Source of the DNA: Rhytidiadelphus loreus
Lineage: Eukaryota > Streptophyta > Bryopsida > Hypnales > Hylocomiaceae
Direction of reading: 5' to 3'
NCBI GenBank assembly: GCA_947034895.1
Contig: OX344763.1
Span: 6,946,501 to 7,010,500, forward strand
DNA: 64,000 bases
Shown here: positions 25,131 to 36,295 of the stretch, one piece after another
How the letters are laid out: every line of letters begins with the position of its first letter
How positions within the stretch are numbered: position 1 is the stretch's first letter
Program-made: the position numbers and the translations under genes
Notes under the pieces: generated by a model
What the model was told of the DNA's origin: nothing
What the model saw: the letters and a program-made list of their open reading frames with translations, nothing else
Database searches by the model: none

Positions 25131-26650
25131 TTGTTTGCCTTGGCATTCATTCAGCTAAGGTTTCATTTTCAAAAACTTAGATATATACCATTATAATTAA
25201 TATGAATACTATTTTCTAAGTTTGAATTAATACAAATATTTGAAGTTCAACTACATAGAGCACCTCAAATCACCACAAGTTGCATTCATATACACAAGTT
25301 ATACGTTTTAAATCATTTGCATTTGAGTTGAATCTTTGTAATCACAAAACTGAGTATAGGGCAGATCGACTAGGTGAGGATGGGACTGAATGGATCAATC
25401 CACTTTGATGTCTTGATCATTTGCAGCCTATCTCTTACAAGAGGGAACTAAGGGTAGCGCTAGCTATATTGTTCATGCTATGGAGTGTGTTTGAGAATAT
25501 GGAGGATTCATTACAGTACATTATGTCTACTTATTATTCAATATTACAACAAGATTTTCAACATAATTAGATGTTTCAAGCATTTGCATTCATCAATCAT
25601 GAGAAGACATTCACATCTACTTTTTTTAACACAAAATAACACCAAAAGTCAAGGGAGTTTTCTCCTATTGAATACTCATTTTGTTTAGCATTCACGCAAA
25701 CAACACATAAATTTGCATGCTTAGATAATGTTTTATATCTGGTAGCAATAGTGTGAAATCCTAAACCATACTAATGGCTTAAGAGACATCAGAGGCTTAA
25801 AATTGCACAATGTTCTTCAAACTTGAACAAAACATCAATGAAACTGCACCAAGAACTGCACATGTGGAGATTGAGGTAAAAGTGAAGTGAATTTGGCTTC
25901 TATATGATTAAAGAAAAACTTCTTGTCATTCAAAGTTGTCAACATTCTTGCTTAGCAAAAAAACTATTGAAATTTTTCAATCAATTGAATTTCAAGTTCC
26001 TTATTAAATACAAGTTCCGGGGCCCTTTTTGGCACATCTCATGTATTTGTTTTGGGCAACAGAAATTTGTAAATTCACTGTCATTACTAGACTGCATATA
26101 AAATATGTTTACTACCCTCAATGAGATTAGACAGGCTCTCGTTTAGCCAACCACAAAATAGAGGAGATTTTTTTACATTTATCAAGCAAGGTGAAAATTT
26201 GAGGTTGAGCATTGAGTCAACCCTACCCTTGCAATAAATGCTTCAATGTCACTTAGAGTGCAAGATAGAGTTGGAGATTTTCAAGCATCATAACATCCTC
26301 AATGGAAGAATAGAATAGAGGATGGAATATATTGATTGAAAAGTAGATATGGGATTCATAGTGAGGTTAACAAACACATCAACTTTGAATCTAGGGTTAG
26401 TAGACGGTTCAATTGTTCAAAATTGTATAGAAGAAGTATGTGATGATCTCGAGAACCAATACAACCACAACCCATATGGCACATCTAGCCATGCTTCTCA
26501 AAGCAAAGTATCCAACTTGGTCTCCCATGGTACTTACATCGGCAATGGTAACCATGGTGGATGTCATGGATAAGCAAAGACAACCTTTCTAAATACAATG
26601 TTTAGCCTTCTGCCAATTCCCTAAAAGTATGTACTTTGTTTCTTGTTGTT
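25131..26650. other. Intergenic, no supported gene
   Basis: AT-rich sequence. Frames at 25485-25688, 25904-26101 and 26349-26573 (+) have no recognisable domains and no splice-connected partners. Nothing else is recognised. Confidence 0.45.
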
Positions 26651-26879
26651 TATGAGTGAGTCTATTTTTTAGAACATGGAGTTCATTGTATGAGGCACAT
26701 GCTTCATTTTTGTCCTAAGCTCCTTCATTTCAACTTTCACTTCAATTTGATCTTGTTTAATTTTCACCCTTAGTTCTTTCATTTTGACTTTCATTCCAAT
26801 TTTGATCTTGCTTGATATCTATCACCTACATTAATGTTGCACCTAGCTTGAAAAAAGCCTCCATGTGGCTCTGTATAAG

Positions 26880-27485
26880 GAGTTGATTGATGCTAACCGC
26901 AAATGAGATTGATTAATTTCTTATATCTACCACAATAGTAATCAAATTAGTTGAGTAATTGCTCATACCTACTGCGGTAGTAATTAAGTCAATCAATTGA
27001 AGTTAGCATCAATCAACTCCTTACACAGAGCCACATGAAGGCCTCCTTCAACTACAAGTCACAAATGAGTTGATTAATTTCTCATATCTACCACAATAGT
27101 AATCAAGTTAGTTGAGTAATTGCTCATACCTACTACGGTAGTAATTAAGTTAGTTGAAGTTAGCATCAATCAACTCCTTACATAGAGCCACATGAAGGCC
27201 TTCTTCAACTAAAAGTCAGTTGAGTAATTGCTCGTATCTACAACAAAAGTAATCAAGTCAGTTATAAGTGCTCATACCTACCACCGTAGTAATCAAGTCA
27301 GTTGAAGTTAGCATCAATCAACTCCTTAGACAAAACTACATAGAGGCCTCCTTCAACTACAAATCAATTGAGTAATTGCTCATATCTATCACAACAGTAA
27401 TCAAGTCAATTGTACATGCATACCTATTGTAATAGTAATCAAGTCATTTGAAGTTAGCATCAATCAACTCCTTATACAAAGCCAC
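26880..27485. repeat. Tandem array of ~150-bp units
   Basis: Four or five diverged units of roughly 145-160 bp, each carrying AGTTAGCATCAATCAACTCC, GAGGCCTCCTTCAACTAC and one or two 'CTCATACCTACyrCGGTAGT' palindrome-like words. Boundaries marked by CATCAATCAACTCC fall near 27007, 27165, 27310 and 27456. The hAT element is inserted in the last unit. Confidence 0.8.
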
Positions 27486-27969
27486 CAGGGCTTTTATTTT
27501 CACATTTTCGAAATGTATGAGAAGGCGATTTTGTTAAGGTTTGGGTGCTGCAGGGGCAAATTCACTGGTGAAATGGGAGTTTGGGGATGGCGACAATGGT
27601 TTTTCTGGTGGCATGTAACTTGGCGATTGTTTTTTGTCATGAAATTTTTGGGGGCGATTTTTTACCATTACCATATTTTTTTTGGGCGATAATTGTTCAT
27701 TTTTACTTTTTTTTTTGGCGATACTGGCACTTTTTGAATTTCAACTTTGTGCCTCCTACTATGTCAAACTTGCACCTGCGCCCACCCAAACACCCCTCCG
27801 ACGCCCAAGTAAGTCCACATAACCACATTGCATTGAAACAACTGAAGACATTTAAGAGTCATTCAAAATAAAAGTTACAATATCCATTTTTTGACAGACA
27901 AAGAACTCCACGATGACCTGCGCCCGCCCAAAAACCCCTCCAACGCCCAAGTCAGTGGTCACAAAGTAC

Positions 27970-28122
27970 AACACGAAGTGGTCACAGAGTACCAGAAATC
28001 ACAAGGCCAGCACAAATCATGTGCATGATAGGCAAGTTGCATTCACCAGTCAGACAACACAAAGTGGTCACGAAGTATAAAAAATCACAAAGACAGCACA
28101 AATCATGTGCATGATAAAAAAT
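27970..28122. repeat. 86-bp direct duplication inside the hAT element
   Basis: Two units with a period of about 86 bp share GTGGTCACrrAGTA and AGCACAAATCATGTGCATGA. They lie between the left subterminal GGCGAT cluster and the 3' end of the transposase gene. CATGATTTG and CAAATCATG form a short palindrome in each. Confidence 0.7.
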
Positions 28123-28321
28123 TTGAAAAGGTCACTGGTTTCCACATTATGCACTACAGTGACAACAAAATGCTCAGACTAGGCAGCTAATAGCAGCCCA
28201 GGCGTCATGCATGTAATTTCACAAGCGAAACTCAGATGAAGAAAAGGAAGCTAACCTTCCTGTAGTGGTGAACTAAACAAATTCAAGTTGAGCTACCTGA
28301 AGATAAGATACGCACTATGTG

Positions 28322-31300
28322 CTAGTTACTGGCTAGGTACCTGCCACGGCCACCTGCAACAAACCATTCATCAAAAACGGATTGATATGGGAAGTTCTCC
28401 AAGGTGTATACATGTTGAGAATACATCCCCAACACACCTTCAATGTGTTCATCTAGCCCGCTCCTCAGTTTCGACTTCAAGAATCCGACGCTGGAGAAGC
28501 AACGTTCATCTTCCACTGAACCAATGACATGCACAATCGCCATCTCTGCTAGTTTGAGGAACTCGCCGAAGTTATGCGTCAGACTGTTATTGCTATCAAG
28601 TACCCGCCATACCTTCATTAAGGGGTTCAGATCATATGGAGGGAGCATTGCAGGCCTTGAGTTCGATTTCATACAAGTTTTGAACAACGAGCACTGTGAC
28701 ATGAGAGCGTCCCGATCTATAATCGGTTTCAGCAGCATTTTTTTATCACCATCTCCTACAATCTTCCCGTGACCGTAGGTGTCCATGAGAATGCACAAGT
28801 GTTTGTCGAACATCTCTTCAGCATCACCTTGGCACCAAAATTGTGGATACAAGATCCCAAAGGCGTTCATCACATGGTGTTGTGGAAATCTATCGTCCAA
28901 CTCCTGCACAAGCATCTGTGCGGCACCTGCAAGCATGAAACTACACAACATCAGTGCATCATCAACAAAAGTTAAAGAAAACAATCCACAAAACCATGAA
29001 GTTGTGATATGGACAACGGTTTAAGGGGAGCAAATTGTTGTAATACTAATGGCAAGCAATCGGTAGAAGGGATCGATACAAAGGATCGGTATAGCAAAAA
29101 AGACAGACTGAAGAGTACAATACTTACTTGTACACTCAGATTTGACTTTGCCAAGCAACGAAGCCCACAGATCACGATCAACCGGGCGCCCCTTATGTTC
29201 CACGTGAATTTTTTCACCGTGACAAACAAATGACAGAATGGCGGAGTCATCGTTCAGATCGCAAATCCACTTAAGGTGAATCTGCTCGTGACTGCAGTCG
29301 ATGAGATTTTTAAAGCTCCAGAACTCATCCGTGGTGAATGCTGTGCACTTGTCGTCATACATTCTGTACAGTGAGCTCTGGCAAATTTTAACTGCCGCTA
29401 TAAAATCATAGATGTAGACGTCCCTTTTCTGGGAAAAGTTCACCAGGGTATCCACTGCCTCAAGTAGTGGCAACAAAGCACACATTCCTAATAAAGGATA
29501 CGGATCCAGGAGCAACACCAAGCAGGCCTGCATTCATACATCCACAAGCAAGCGGCCTTCCTGTTAATTCTAATACTTGGCATGGAAGTCGTCATGTACT
29601 CATGCTATCTAATTGAAACTACGAATGCAGGAGTTGGTTTACGGAACACAGAACATGAACAAAATCCTAAACATTAATTTCAAAATGAACAGGAACAACC
29701 TAAACTAAACATACACCCAAGGGTAAAAGAGAATACTACAACACAATAACAAATGGCCTGCAACTACAGTAAAAGAGAATACTACAATACAATGAAAAAC
29801 AGAGTGCAAACGATACAAGTTCGGTGGACAACACTTACCTCAGCTTTTGAATTTTCAGCTAAGTCCGCCGTCATCTTGTAGATGAGGGTTCTGTACTCCG
29901 ACAACAATCTCCTGAGAGGTTCGATCAGGCTAACCCAGCGGGTTTGCACATTCCTCATCATTTTCAACCCTTTTGTTTCCGTGAGCTCTGCAAGTTGCTT
30001 GAATTCCGCAAAGCGTTTTGGACTTTTACAGAAGTATGCATGAGTAACGGTAAGCAATTTCTCAATGTCTGCAAATATCCCAAGAGTGGACAGCGCTTTA
30101 AAAGCCAAGTTGCATTGGTGTGCCACGCAGTGCACTCCGATAACAAATGGGGCATGTTTCTCTTTTATTTGAGTAGTGACCCCTCCCCTGACTCCTTGTA
30201 GTGTTGAAGCCCCATCTGCTCCAAAGCTCAGCAGCTTGCGGGCTATAGTATCAGAGTCCAGTCCACTTCCGCTAGCGACGGCATCCATAATGAGCCTCGT
30301 CAAGTTGTCAGCATTCGGTGTACATTCCACACGTTGCAGACAAACAAGTAAAGGAATTCGAAGCCAATCTTGCATGATGTATACATGCACAGATAAGTAA
30401 CTACTGTTATCTACAGCAGTCACCTCATCGACACTGACGGCAAAAAATTGAGCGGAACTGATCAACCGTTTCATCTCAAGCACAACCTGCTTGTACATGT
30501 AACCCGCCATTAACCATCCGGAGTTATCGCACCAGTGAGCACAGGGCAGATCAGGGACGTTCAGCAATTTGTATAAGTGAATATGAGACTCATACTCAAG
30601 CATTGGACGGCCTTGACTCAACAGGTGGAATAGGGTTGCGAATTGAACCCTCTTTTTGCGGGCTTCCATGGAAGTGCAGTGATTGATTTGTTGGAGGACA
30701 GTTGCTGGCGGTTTAGCTGCATATAGTGTCATGTTCTTCCGATGCTTGCAAGAAGTGGCAATGTACTGTTGGCCTGCCTTGACCTTGAACTTCGACAGAT
30801 CCTTCCTAGCAATCCTCTTTCCGTCGTGTTTGAACAATGTGTCGAATTTGGGCGCCAAGATGCATGGCTTTCTGTCAACCGTTGTGCATACCTTGCACTT
30901 CACCATATGAAGAATCCCGTTAGCGAACATGATACCTTCCGCCCAAGGCAACTTCGCTGCCCATAAAGTCTGAAACTTTCTATGGCGGTCGTATCTCTTC
31001 TGGTCTTGGGAGCGCCTACTTTCCAATTTCGAACGGGGAGTGCTTCTTCTCTTTGTCGGAGGCGTCTGGAAGTCAGAGTCGGGATCAGACTCGTCACTCT
31101 CTTCTGGAACCTCCACCAACTGAGCATCCTCAACAGTGTCTGATTCTGAAGAAATCATGATGATTGGCGACTTGCTGCTGAGCACCTGCGTGTTGCCAGA
31201 AGCAGATGATGATCCGCAAAGGACGTTCGTATCAGACGACATTGGTGTGCGATCGGTTCTAGACCTTCGCTTCTCGTTGTCATCGCTACTTGGATACTCC

Positions 31301-31587
31301 GGTTGCAAATTCGGCTCAGCTCCAGGCACGTCCGGGAGGATGCCATCAAAAACCAGGGACAGTGGCTAGCCTCCCCCACCGCCGCGGCTGGATTGAAAGT
31401 ACTGGCGCATTGTTTTCTTCGCCGTCTCTGATCGGCGTTGTTCCACCGATTTCCCTTTGCGCTTTATCTCCTTCCTCGCCAATGCCAAGCTCTCCTCTGC
31501 TTTCTTTGACGCCTCTCCCGCAAGCTTGGCAGCTAGAACTGCTTGCTGCATAGCATCTTGAGCAAGGTCCTCCTGAACAGACCCCAT
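28322..31587 (-). CDS. hAT transposase, three exons, in-frame TAG near the N-terminus
   Basis: This is the transposase of the surrounding element. Exons are 29839-31587, 29128-29527 and 28322-28926. The junctions are GAG|GTAAGT to GAATGCAG|GCC (phase 0) and ACAA|GTAAGT to CTTGCAG|GTGCC (phase 1); the second restores SECTS-AAQML. Domains in order: an Ala/Lys-rich helix ending SSRGGGGG; a Ser/Asp/Arg-rich linker; a BED-like segment with VKCKVC and SCKH; the RNase H-like core with FAVSVDEVTA (first acidic residue) and LSFGADGAST...VHCVAHQCNLAFK (second Asp and hAT His/Cys block); then the C-terminal dimerisation region with VIGSVEDERCFSSVGFLKSKLRS. The organisation resembles ZNF862/ZMYM-like hAT proteins. 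Exon 1 contains TAG at 31366-31368, 73 codons after the ATG at 31585-31587, and the frame continues open without shift on either side. Without the TAG, about 916 residues would be encoded. A start downstream of the TAG would still include the BED-like and catalytic parts. Confidence 0.85.
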
Positions 31588-32600
31588 CAATCGAAGCAGG
31601 AATTGAAGATGCAGAATTCACTGTGATGACGATCAACACGGAGGCAATTAAAATATGAAGCAAACACGAAGCCAGACTTGCAATGAAAATCCTAACCCTC
31701 CACTGAAAGCACACAAGAAATTCTGCAACCGCAAAGGAAAGTAGGGAAAAAACACTACATTCACAACACTTAAACATGCAGACGTCAACCGCAATCTCTC
31801 CATTCAGCAGTATCGACATAAACATTGAGCACCTCCACTTCAATAACCAAGCAGCCATGAACATTAACTGCAACAAATACGGCAAAATTGAAATTCAATA
31901 GTGGCATGAAGCACTCCCTGAGATCACGAGATTGCATTGCAAAATTGTAGCCTCCCGCTCTCGCAACGCCGGCATGAAGACTCAACAAAATGAAGACCAC
32001 TCTGCAAGACATTATGGCCAAGCAATAAGAAACCCTATCGCGCGTCCCTGGCAAAATAATTCCCACTCCCGGAAGTACTTCTGGCGATTACACCCACTCC
32101 GAAATCAGAAGAGCAGGCGATACAACAATAAACACAACGCTGCATGGGCGACAACAACTTCAGCGAGGCGATAACTCAAGGCGGAGTGGGCGATAAAGAC
32201 ACGGGGAAGGGAGCTCAACCCCTAAACCCCAAGCGACACGGCTTCATGGGAGCGACGGGACTGGCGCCAGCTGGCACCGCAGGAGGGGACGCAGCCGCCA
32301 ATGTGGCGAGACAGGTACGTTTCTGGGTAACTTTCTTACACTATCATTTCGCCAGGCCTTTTTTGTGAGTGCAAACTGGCTTATTTTCGCCAAAAATAAA
32401 AGCCCTGAAAGCCACATAGAGGCCTCCTTCAACTACATGGAAACCTTCTTTATCAAGGTAGGTGCAACGTTAATGTAGGTGACTAATATTAAGCAAGATC
32501 AAATTGGATTGAAAGTTGAAATAAAGGAACTAAAGGTGAAAATCAAGCAAGTGCCCTCAACAATGAACTTCACATCAAAAAAATAGATCCACTTGAAAAT

Positions 32601-33640
32601 AACAAAAAATACGGTGCTCTTGGGGCAACTTTTTGCCATTTGCCATTTTAGCCTGAGTGTAGAGAATATACTTTCATATGATTGAAGATCCTCCAGATAT
32701 TTTCTTGCTTTGTGTTATATCTATGAAATTCTTTGTTCATTTATGGATAATCCTACAAGGCTTTGTCACTTTGTGAATGAATGGTTGAATGAGACTTTTG
32801 CCATCTTGGAATTTGAGTAGAACCACAAGCATGGATTTTTAAAGCACAAGATGCGTATTCCTCTATAAAATGTGACAACTACCTTGAAATTCATGCACCT
32901 TCTACTATCTAGTACCTTTGTTACTTTTTGTGAAAGATTCTATATTTTTCAAATCAAATGATAGCTCTACTCAATTACATTGCACAATTTCCATCATATA
33001 AATGATATTGTTCCCATTCCAACTTTGGTTGAGTTTTTGAAGAGGTAAATACTATAGAAAAAGTTATCTATTGTGAATGACATAACTTTGTCCGGATAAT
33101 GTGCCACCAAATTTATGAACACCCTACGCACCATTGTAGATTTCTTCCTTCCAATTGGAGCTACATCCTTTACAATGGGACTAGCGCTACACTATATAAT
33201 AAAATTTCAACAAATTTTGTCCTACTATTTATTACACAACAATGTTTCATGCCACATTTTAGGGGTTCTTGGGCAAGTTCTTGGGTTTGTATTACTTGGC
33301 TAGGCAATGTGTGCCATTGTACTAAATCATAGTTTCGTCATTGGTGGTAATTTGCCCCAACTTCCAAACAATTTGACAATTGTGTCAAATTGCATTTACT
33401 TACATCCTAACTTGCCCTATTTCATCATAACCAAACAATTATTTCTTCCTAAATAATTTTATTGGATTTGTGACATATAAGCATCATGTCAACAACATCG
33501 TGTCAACAACATCATACAATGTCAAGACATATGTTCTAAAAGTAACATGCATGCAAAGAAAAATTGAACCTACTTTGTGCCAATGTTTTTTTATATTTGG
33601 TTGTTGTTTCTAATGTGATTTTTTTTCCAAGTTATAGTAC
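32601..33640. other. Intergenic, no supported gene
   Basis: AT-rich sequence with no recognisable gene, repeat boundary or structural RNA. The frames at 33099-33332 and 33115-33303 (+) overlap in different phases and have no domain. Confidence 0.4.
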
Positions 33641-33884
33641 CTATAAGGCTCATTTCCAAGAGCCCTCAACAATACAAAATCAAGATTTGCAATAGACATT
33701 GGTGCACAAAATCTTGAATAGAAAAATCATAATCATTCATTTCCAAAATCAAATTTTTATGTTAAAGTTAGACTTCAAAAATAACTTTTAAAAAATAAAC
33801 TACTAAAAATAGTAATTTGGTCAATCTTTACTTAACTTCAAAGTATTGTCAACACCAAAATTTGGTGCCTTGGCCATTTAGGAG
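33640..33884. mobile_element. Fragment of a second TTAA-ending repeat family
   Basis: This is collinear with the reverse complement of 56270-56500: both contain a CAAGAGCCCTCAACA-like block, AAATCAAGATTTGCAA, ATTCATTTyCAAAATCA and an ACTACTAAAAAyAGTAATTTG-like block. It ends CCTTGGCCATTTAGGAG immediately followed by TTAA (33885-33888). That end resembles the TTAA-flanked ends at 41202 and 56907. The opposite end was not found. Confidence 0.5.
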
Positions 33885-33888
33885 TTAA

Positions 33889-34903
33889 TTTCTTCAACTT
33901 ACACCTTTCCAAAACTACCACTTTAAGATGTGAAGTTCACTAACTTGCACCCCTCCAAAACTACCCCCCCAAGAATATAAAGTTCACTAAATTTTGACTT
34001 TAACATGCAAATTCACATCCTTGGTGTGCTCAAAGTTTTCAGAATTTGGAATTGTGTCCTACATCACGAGAAATACTAAAGTTAAGCCTTTGATGGTATA
34101 AAACATGCCTTTTATGTCTTAATACTCCAATTGCACTAAGCATGTGAAGTTTGGAATGAATGTTTAAAAAAAAAGTGATAGAATAAAATAGACACATGTC
34201 TATTTTTCCTTAATAATAATTCAAATGAAAAAAATGAAGCAAGGAGAGTTGACACCACATGTCTATCTTTAGTTACAAGAATAGAACAAAAGGGAGGTAG
34301 TTACTTGTCTACTCCCCATGAAAAATAATAAGATAAAAAACATGGCATAATGCAAGATTTGAACGTGCTTATATCCCATAAAATAATTAATACATAAATC
34401 ATGTTTCTAGGCATGTAGGTACATGGCTATCTTCCATCAAAAGAACTTATATAGAGAGAGAGTGTTATTGGGAGTTTGACCCCTCTCCATTAAAGTAGTA
34501 AAAATTCGTGAAATATACATTTTGAGGCAAAAAAATATAGGCAAGTAATCAAAAACTAATGTGAAAAACATGAAATATTAGAGGAAATAAACATGTCTAT
34601 CCCCATGAAAATAACTAAAATTATATAATATGGCACAAAAGAAGTAGGCATGTGCTTTTTCCTATGGATTTCTTTTAATACAAAACATAAGAAAATGGTG
34701 CATAGGAACTTGCCTACTCTGTATAAAAAATAAACTAAAATATTAAATATAATGCAAAGGGAATACTAATGTAGACTAGTACCTATACACAATATTTAAA
34801 AAAATGTAAAAATGATGTAAGGCCAACACGCACATGCAAATCTCCATGAATAAAACTAATATATAAATAATTATACTTTAGAATTGAAAGGTACCAAAAA
34901 ATC
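33889..34903. other. Intergenic, no supported gene
   Basis: AT-rich sequence with recurring phrases such as tgtctaytcyccatgaaaaataa that suggest an old, much-diverged tandem duplication with a period of roughly 100-150 bp. No frame with coding character was seen. Confidence 0.4.
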
Positions 34904-35152
34904 ATATATGCCATATTTAACTGTTTTTAGACTTTGCAAAGTCCAAAATTGGTAAAGGGACATCTAAGACAATTGTAGACTTTGACTTCTATAGATTTTA
35001 TGAATCTAGAAATGATATAGATTTTGGACTAGGTGGTTTGAAAAATGTACAACAAGTTTAGATTTTAGATATCTATGACATCAGGAGATCTCCCGATGGA
35101 CAAAGTCCAAGATTCCCTTAAAAGTCCAAAAGTAGTTAAATATGGCATATAT
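34904..35152. mobile_element. ~250-bp MITE with ATATATGCCATATTTAACT ends
   Basis: The left end reads ATATATGCCATATTTAACT then GTTTTTAGACTTT; the right end, reverse-complemented, reads ATATATGCCATATTTAACT then ACTTTTGGACTTT. The terminal inverted repeat is about 30 bp with few mismatches. The alternating TA ends hide the exact boundary and any TA-type duplication. There is no reading frame inside. A short palindrome, GACTTTGCAAAGTC, follows the left arm. Confidence 0.75.
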
Positions 35153-35675
35153 TCAATTTAAAAAAAACTAAAGCTAGGAAAGAAGACATGAGTCCACTAT
35201 ACATCCTATCACTGTGAGAAAGAATATGGTGCAAGGGAAAGAGAAAGATACATGCATAGCTTCCTTGACCAAAAAATTGAAGTTTAAAATATAATGCATT
35301 GAAGGAAGGCTTGTGCCAAATAACTTTGTCAAAAAACAAGACTCGAAACAAGATTAATATACTAATGTACCTAAGGTATGCAAAGTGCCTAACTTGATGC
35401 AAAACAATCTAAAAGAAAATAAATGAAGTACAAGGGTAGGCTTGTACACTATTTTACACTAAAAAAAACTAAAGCAAAAGGATGATAGGATCATCAAGCC
35501 CATAAGATGAAAGATTGAAATATATAAAATGGTCCAAAGGGATATGCGCTTACCTTACCTTCTTCATAAAAATCTAAATTTTAGAAATGAGTGTAAAGGA
35601 AGAAAACTTGTATCTACCACTTAGCCAAACCATGCCCCCCAAAGTCTCTCTAATTCTAACAATTTTTTTTAAAAA
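35153..35675. other. Intergenic, no supported gene
   Basis: AT-rich sequence. The minus-strand frame at 35136-35402 overlaps the end of the MITE and has no recognisable domain. Confidence 0.4.
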
Positions 35676-36295
35676 AAAGGTAGGAAGAATACCATAAACG
35701 GTTCATAATTCATAAACCTTCAACAGTTAATTAGAATGTACATACTCTCCTCATTTCAAGGACATAAATGTAGCTCTAAAGTACATGTCTTATTTTTCGG
35801 AATCCAAAAAATAAGGCATGTACTTTGAAGCTACATATATGCCTTGAAATGAGGAGAGCATGTACATTCTCACCATTTAAGGTCCATCCATGAATCATTT
35901 AAGGTAGGAATACCATAAATGGCACCTCCCTTCCTAATAGCACAATAGGGTGTTCTAAAACCAACAATAGCTAACTTTGTTGTTGATTTGAATAGGATTT
36001 GATTTTCTGAAATTTGATTGGCTTACACTTGATTAGGAACAAGTTCCAAAGGTAGCCATTTTAGGTGAAGCTACGAGACAAGAATGGGGTCCAAATGAAG
36101 AATCCACATTTACATTCAATAAAATATTCATTCTTGAAATCAAAAAAATCCTTTTTTTTTTTTGCATTCTTCATCATCCTTATTTTTGCACACATTGAGC
36201 TCAATTTTTCAATGAATTTCCCATATCCTATAGACTGAAATACTTAGTTTAACCGTTTATGGTATTCCTACCTTTAGTTATGGTATTCTTACCTT
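35676..36295. mobile_element. ~600-bp inverted-repeat element containing a hairpin
   Basis: The left end carries AAAGGTAGGAAGAATACCAT (35676-35695) and the right end carries the inverse of AAAGGTAGGAATACCATAAA (36251-36275). The right end continues to an extra unit whose complement reads CTAAGGTAAGAATACC, ending at 36295. A third, direct copy of the motif lies near 35905. The CTAAGGTA start is shared with the element at 39257-39572, so the two probably form one family. No target duplication was identified. Confidence 0.55.
35734..35869. repeat. Nearly perfect 136-bp hairpin
   Basis: Arms of about 65 bp pair with only a handful of mismatches around a short loop near 35798-35805. The left arm starts GAATGTACATACTCTCCTCA and the right arm ends TGAGGAGAGCATGTACATTC. 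Pairing continues more weakly outward for about 30 bp. It is long and tight enough to be a small-RNA precursor if transcribed; equally, it may just be the fold-back core of the surrounding element. Confidence 0.8.

Larger units (their letters stand above)
27486..32407 (-). mobile_element. Complete hAT-superfamily transposon
   Basis: The 4922-bp element has 15-bp perfect terminal inverted repeats CAGGGCTTTTATTTT (27486-27500 and the complement ending at 32407). A perfect 8-bp duplication AAAGCCAC flanks it at 27478-27485 and 32408-32415, the expected size for hAT. A transposase gene fills the middle on the minus strand. Both subterminal regions carry repeated GGCGAT or GGCGAC words (near 27524, 27587, 27623, 27652, 27684, 27716 and 32082, 32116, 32149, 32167, 32190), probable transposase-binding sites. 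An 86-bp direct duplication lies at 27970-28122. Intact ends argue for fairly recent insertion; the in-frame TAG in the gene argues that this copy may not encode an active enzyme. Confidence 0.95.
26655..32600. repeat. Older inverted-repeat element split by the hAT insertion
   Basis: Joining the flanks of the hAT element gives a unit of about 1 kb. The arms are 26655-26880 and the reverse complement of 32408-32600. Both arms contain (in complement) GTTCATTGT, CCTTAGTTC or CTTTAGTTC, TTTGATCTTGCTT and CACCTACATTAA. The left part between arm and insertion is a tandem array (26880-27480). The outer ends and a target duplication of this older element were not resolved. Confidence 0.65.

Noticed and set aside
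31346..31885. 179-codon minus-strand frame near the 5' end of the hAT gene
   Set aside because: It overlaps the transposase exon in another phase and has no domain; the transposase frame has conserved motifs and valid splice sites.
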